This document shows, piece by piece, positions 62,274-64,000 of a DNA stretch of 64,000 bases. This DNA is from Palleronia sp. THAF1 (lineage in GTDB: Bacteria; Pseudomonadota; Alphaproteobacteria; Rhodobacterales; Rhodobacteraceae): the NCBI RefSeq assembly GCF_009363795.1, contig NZ_CP045421.1, forward strand, positions 26,722-90,721, given 5' to 3'. Numbering within the stretch: position 1 is the stretch's first letter; the number at the start of each line of letters is the position of its first letter. The notes beneath the pieces were generated by a model. It did no database searches. It saw only the letters and a program-made list of their open reading frames with translations, and was not told the DNA's origin. The translations under genes were made by a program, and so were the position numbers.

Positions 62274-64000
62274 ACCGAAAACACCCGTTGCGCTTCGAAC
62301 GCCGGCATCGTTTGGCCCACGCTCCAGAACCGTGGCGATTGCCAGGACGGCATCCGCGCGGCGCACCGGTCGCGGAACGCGCGGTAGCCGCCCTGATCAC
62401 CACCCGCCGCCAACGTGCCAAGCATGGACGCGGTGAACAGCCCGTTGCCGAAGTCCTCCATCGCCTTCTGGTTCGACTGGCAGGCCGAGAGTTGCAGAAC
62501 ACTGGCCCGCACAGGGTAGGACAACTCGCGGTAGGGCGTCGAAAGCTCTGGCCCCAATACCGATGACGGCAGGTCGCGATAGAACCCTTCGTTCGCGCGG
62601 AACACCTGCGCGGCGACGGCCAGCGGCATCATCCGCGCCCTGCCCCGTGGCACAGTGTCGGCGGCGATCACATCGACGCCCGCGCGCAGCATCGAGCCGG
62701 AGTGACAGCAGTCGAACACCGCCAGCACGCGCACGCCCTCGTCGAAGTCCGACCAGATCTTGTAAAGCTCGTCATCGATCAGCTGCGCGTCGTACAGGCA
62801 CAGCGTCTCGTCCAAAGTGTCCCCATCCGGACCTGTCGCTTCGTCGTGGTTGAAGTCCTTAATTTGCCCGCCGTGACCGGCATAGGTGAACATGAAGATG
62901 TCGCCCGCCTTCAGCCGTTTCGCCGCATCCGCGCAGGCGTCGATGATCGCGTCACGGGTGCCTGCGTCGTCCTTCAACACCGTCCGGTCGGCAAATCCAC
63001 GGTCGGCGGCGACCGCCTCCATCGCCTCGGCATCGGCCACGCAGAAATCCAGCTGCACCAGGCCGTTACCGTAATGCGACCTGTCCACCGTGTTCAGTCC
63101 GACATGCAGCGACACGGAGGATGGCCCATCCGACCCCCGCGCCCTGCCCCGGTGCTGCCCGCCCGAGATCGAACGGATCGCGGCGGCGAATTGCCTGGCG
63201 ACATCGCGGTAGCCCGGATCGGTCGGATGCAGCTCGTCGTGCCAGCGCCCGTTGCCGACCGTACCCCGCAGATCCAGAAACCGGACATGCCCGTGCCGCT
63301 GCGCCAGCGCGGCCATCGCGATGTTGAAGCGGTCCATCATCACCTTGGCGATACCGGCTTGCATGGCCGAATCCGCGATGCCCTGCGCGATCATCGGCTT
63401 GCCCAGCCACTTGCCGTTCGCGGGGATCGCGAAGTCGTAGCCGTGGCACAGGATACGCACTTTCGGGTAGCGCACGGCCACATCGCGAAAGATGCGGTCG
63501 AACTGCGCAACGGCGGTTGCAACAAGCTGGTCGAAGCTGGGCAGCAGGTAATCGGCCGGCCCCAGCGCCGAGTCGAACCGGCGCAGATGACGCGCCAACT
63601 GCCCGTCCGCAACCAGATCGTTGCCCCCACCCGACAGCAGCAGGATCGTGGCCCCCGTCTGCTCGATGGCCTTCCGGTACTCGGCCCGGCGCACCATGTT
63701 GGCCAATGTGTCGCCGCCCGCGCTAAGGGACATGACGGCGAAGTCCTCCATCAGAACGTCTATGGTGTCGTGCAGCAGGATCGGAAACTGGAACCAGCTG
63801 TCGCCCTCTTCGACGATGATCGGTCCGTCATACCCGTCCGACAGGCGGCGAAAGAACTTCGAACGCCGGTTCTGCCGTTCGATCCAGTTGGCCCCGTTCA
63901 ACAGAAGCGCGGACCGTGAGGCGGCATCGTCGGTGTCCGGGATCTCGACCCGGTCGGGGTTCAGCGCGATCGCGGGCTGGAACGGCGCGGAACGCTCCGT
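62270..64000 (-). CDS. SGNH-hydrolase/metacaspase fusion, N-terminus beyond window
   Basis: The frame stays open to the edge at 64000 with no start codon, so the visible 576 residues lack the N-terminus (a TTG at 63901 is only an internal Leu or alternative start). The first part is an SGNH hydrolase: block I IVEEGDSWFQFP, block III LLLSGGGNDLVADG and block V HDELHPTDPGYR, with Ser, Asp and His present. The second is a peptidase C14 caspase domain: the catalytic His in FTYAGHGGQIKDF (codon at 62873-62875) and the catalytic Cys in VFDCCHSGSM (codon at 62705-62707), with acidic loop residues around DGDTLDETLC. It probably acts as a cytoplasmic protease with esterase activity. The two domains coupled to a cell-wall hydrolase suggest a death or stress response. 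Confidence 0.88.
   Translation of the reverse strand, partial: TERSAPFQPAIALNPDRVEIPDTDDAASRSALLLNGANWIERQNRRSKFFRRLSDGYDGPIIVEEGDSWFQFPILLHDTIDVLMEDFAVMSLSAGGDTLANMVRRAEYRKAIEQTGATILLLSGGGNDLVADGQLARHLRRFDSALGPADYLLPSFDQLVATAVAQFDRIFRDVAVRYPKVRILCHGYDFAIPANGKWLGKPMIAQGIADSAMQAGIAKVMMDRFNIAMAALAQRHGHVRFLDLRGTVGNGRWHDELHPTDPGYRDVARQFAAAIRSISGGQHRGRARGSDGPSSVSLHVGLNTVDRSHYGNGLVQLDFCVADAEAMEAVAADRGFADRTVLKDDAGTRDAIIDACADAAKRLKAGDIFMFTYAGHGGQIKDFNHDEATGPDGDTLDETLCLYDAQLIDDELYKIWSDFDEGVRVLAVFDCCHSGSMLRAGVDVIAADTVPRGRARMMPLAVAAQVFRANEGFYRDLPSSVLGPELSTPYRELSYPVRASVLQLSACQSNQKAMEDFGNGLFTASMLGTLAAGGDQGGYRAFRDRCAARMPSWQSPRFWSVGQTMPAFEAQRVFSV

Noticed and set aside
62702..63919. A 405-codon plus-strand frame opposite the caspase gene
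   Set aside because: The catalytic motifs of both domains lie on the minus strand; the plus-strand product has no recognisable fold.
1..64000. tRNA, rRNA or riboswitch
   Set aside because: I found no tRNA-like cloverleaf, rRNA stretch or recognisable riboswitch by reading both strands; short ncRNAs cannot be excluded by eye.

Overview
The window is high-GC, densely coding DNA with frequent 4-bp ATGA stop/start overlaps. Its succinoglycan-type exo genes, marine-style sulfotransferases and gene style point to an alphaproteobacterium, most likely a Rhodobacterales (Roseobacter-like) member. This placement rests on protein style only; there is no rRNA or tRNA gene to anchor it.

Positions 1-25074 hold a first exopolysaccharide (EPS) locus. 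It has a Wzy-like polymerase fragment, five GT4 glycosyltransferases, a polyprenyl-phosphate sugar transferase, a Wzx-type flippase, an ExoF-like export protein and a sulfotransferase. It also has nucleotide-sugar enzymes: a 4,6-dehydratase with an aminotransferase and an N-formyltransferase (probably a 4-formamido-4,6-dideoxy sugar), a UDP-glucose dehydrogenase and a UDP-GlcNAc-type dehydrogenase. Tailoring enzymes are an O-acyltransferase, a PIG-L deacetylase and a NodB-type deacetylase. A LuxR-type regulator with an atypical receiver domain lies inside it.

Positions 25075-29088 are a scar. It holds a frameshifted ISNCY-type transposase fused to the start of a truncated AbiEii-type toxin gene, about 1.3 kb of non-coding DNA with several repeat families and a 39-nt alternating purine/pyrimidine tract, and a decayed IS110 transposase.

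Positions 29089-53337 hold a second EPS locus resembling the rhizobial succinoglycan exo genes: exoY, exoF, exoP, exoQ, an ExoX-like small protein, ExoO-like transferases, a GH16 endoglycanase and a three-enzyme fusion (GT-B + ExoA-like + ExoM-like). It also carries GT61 and tandem-GT2 enzymes, a second flippase, a second sulfotransferase and a second UDP-glucose dehydrogenase. Almost every step of locus 1 is therefore duplicated in locus 2. ExoP has lost its Walker A motif.

Positions 53675-58570 hold an ATP-grasp-like protein, a GH9 cellulase with two CBM2-like modules and no signal peptide, a small hypothetical gene, and a FitAB/VapBC toxin-antitoxin pair.

Positions 58574-64000 are a tight minus-strand operon unlike the rest. 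It encodes an SGNH-hydrolase/metacaspase fusion (running off the window), a peptidoglycan-binding TIGR02594-type hydrolase, a 34-residue exported peptide, a 630-residue polytopic membrane protein of no recognised family and a periplasmic solute-binding protein. This operon is the best candidate for an undescribed system, possibly envelope-linked signalling or programmed lysis.
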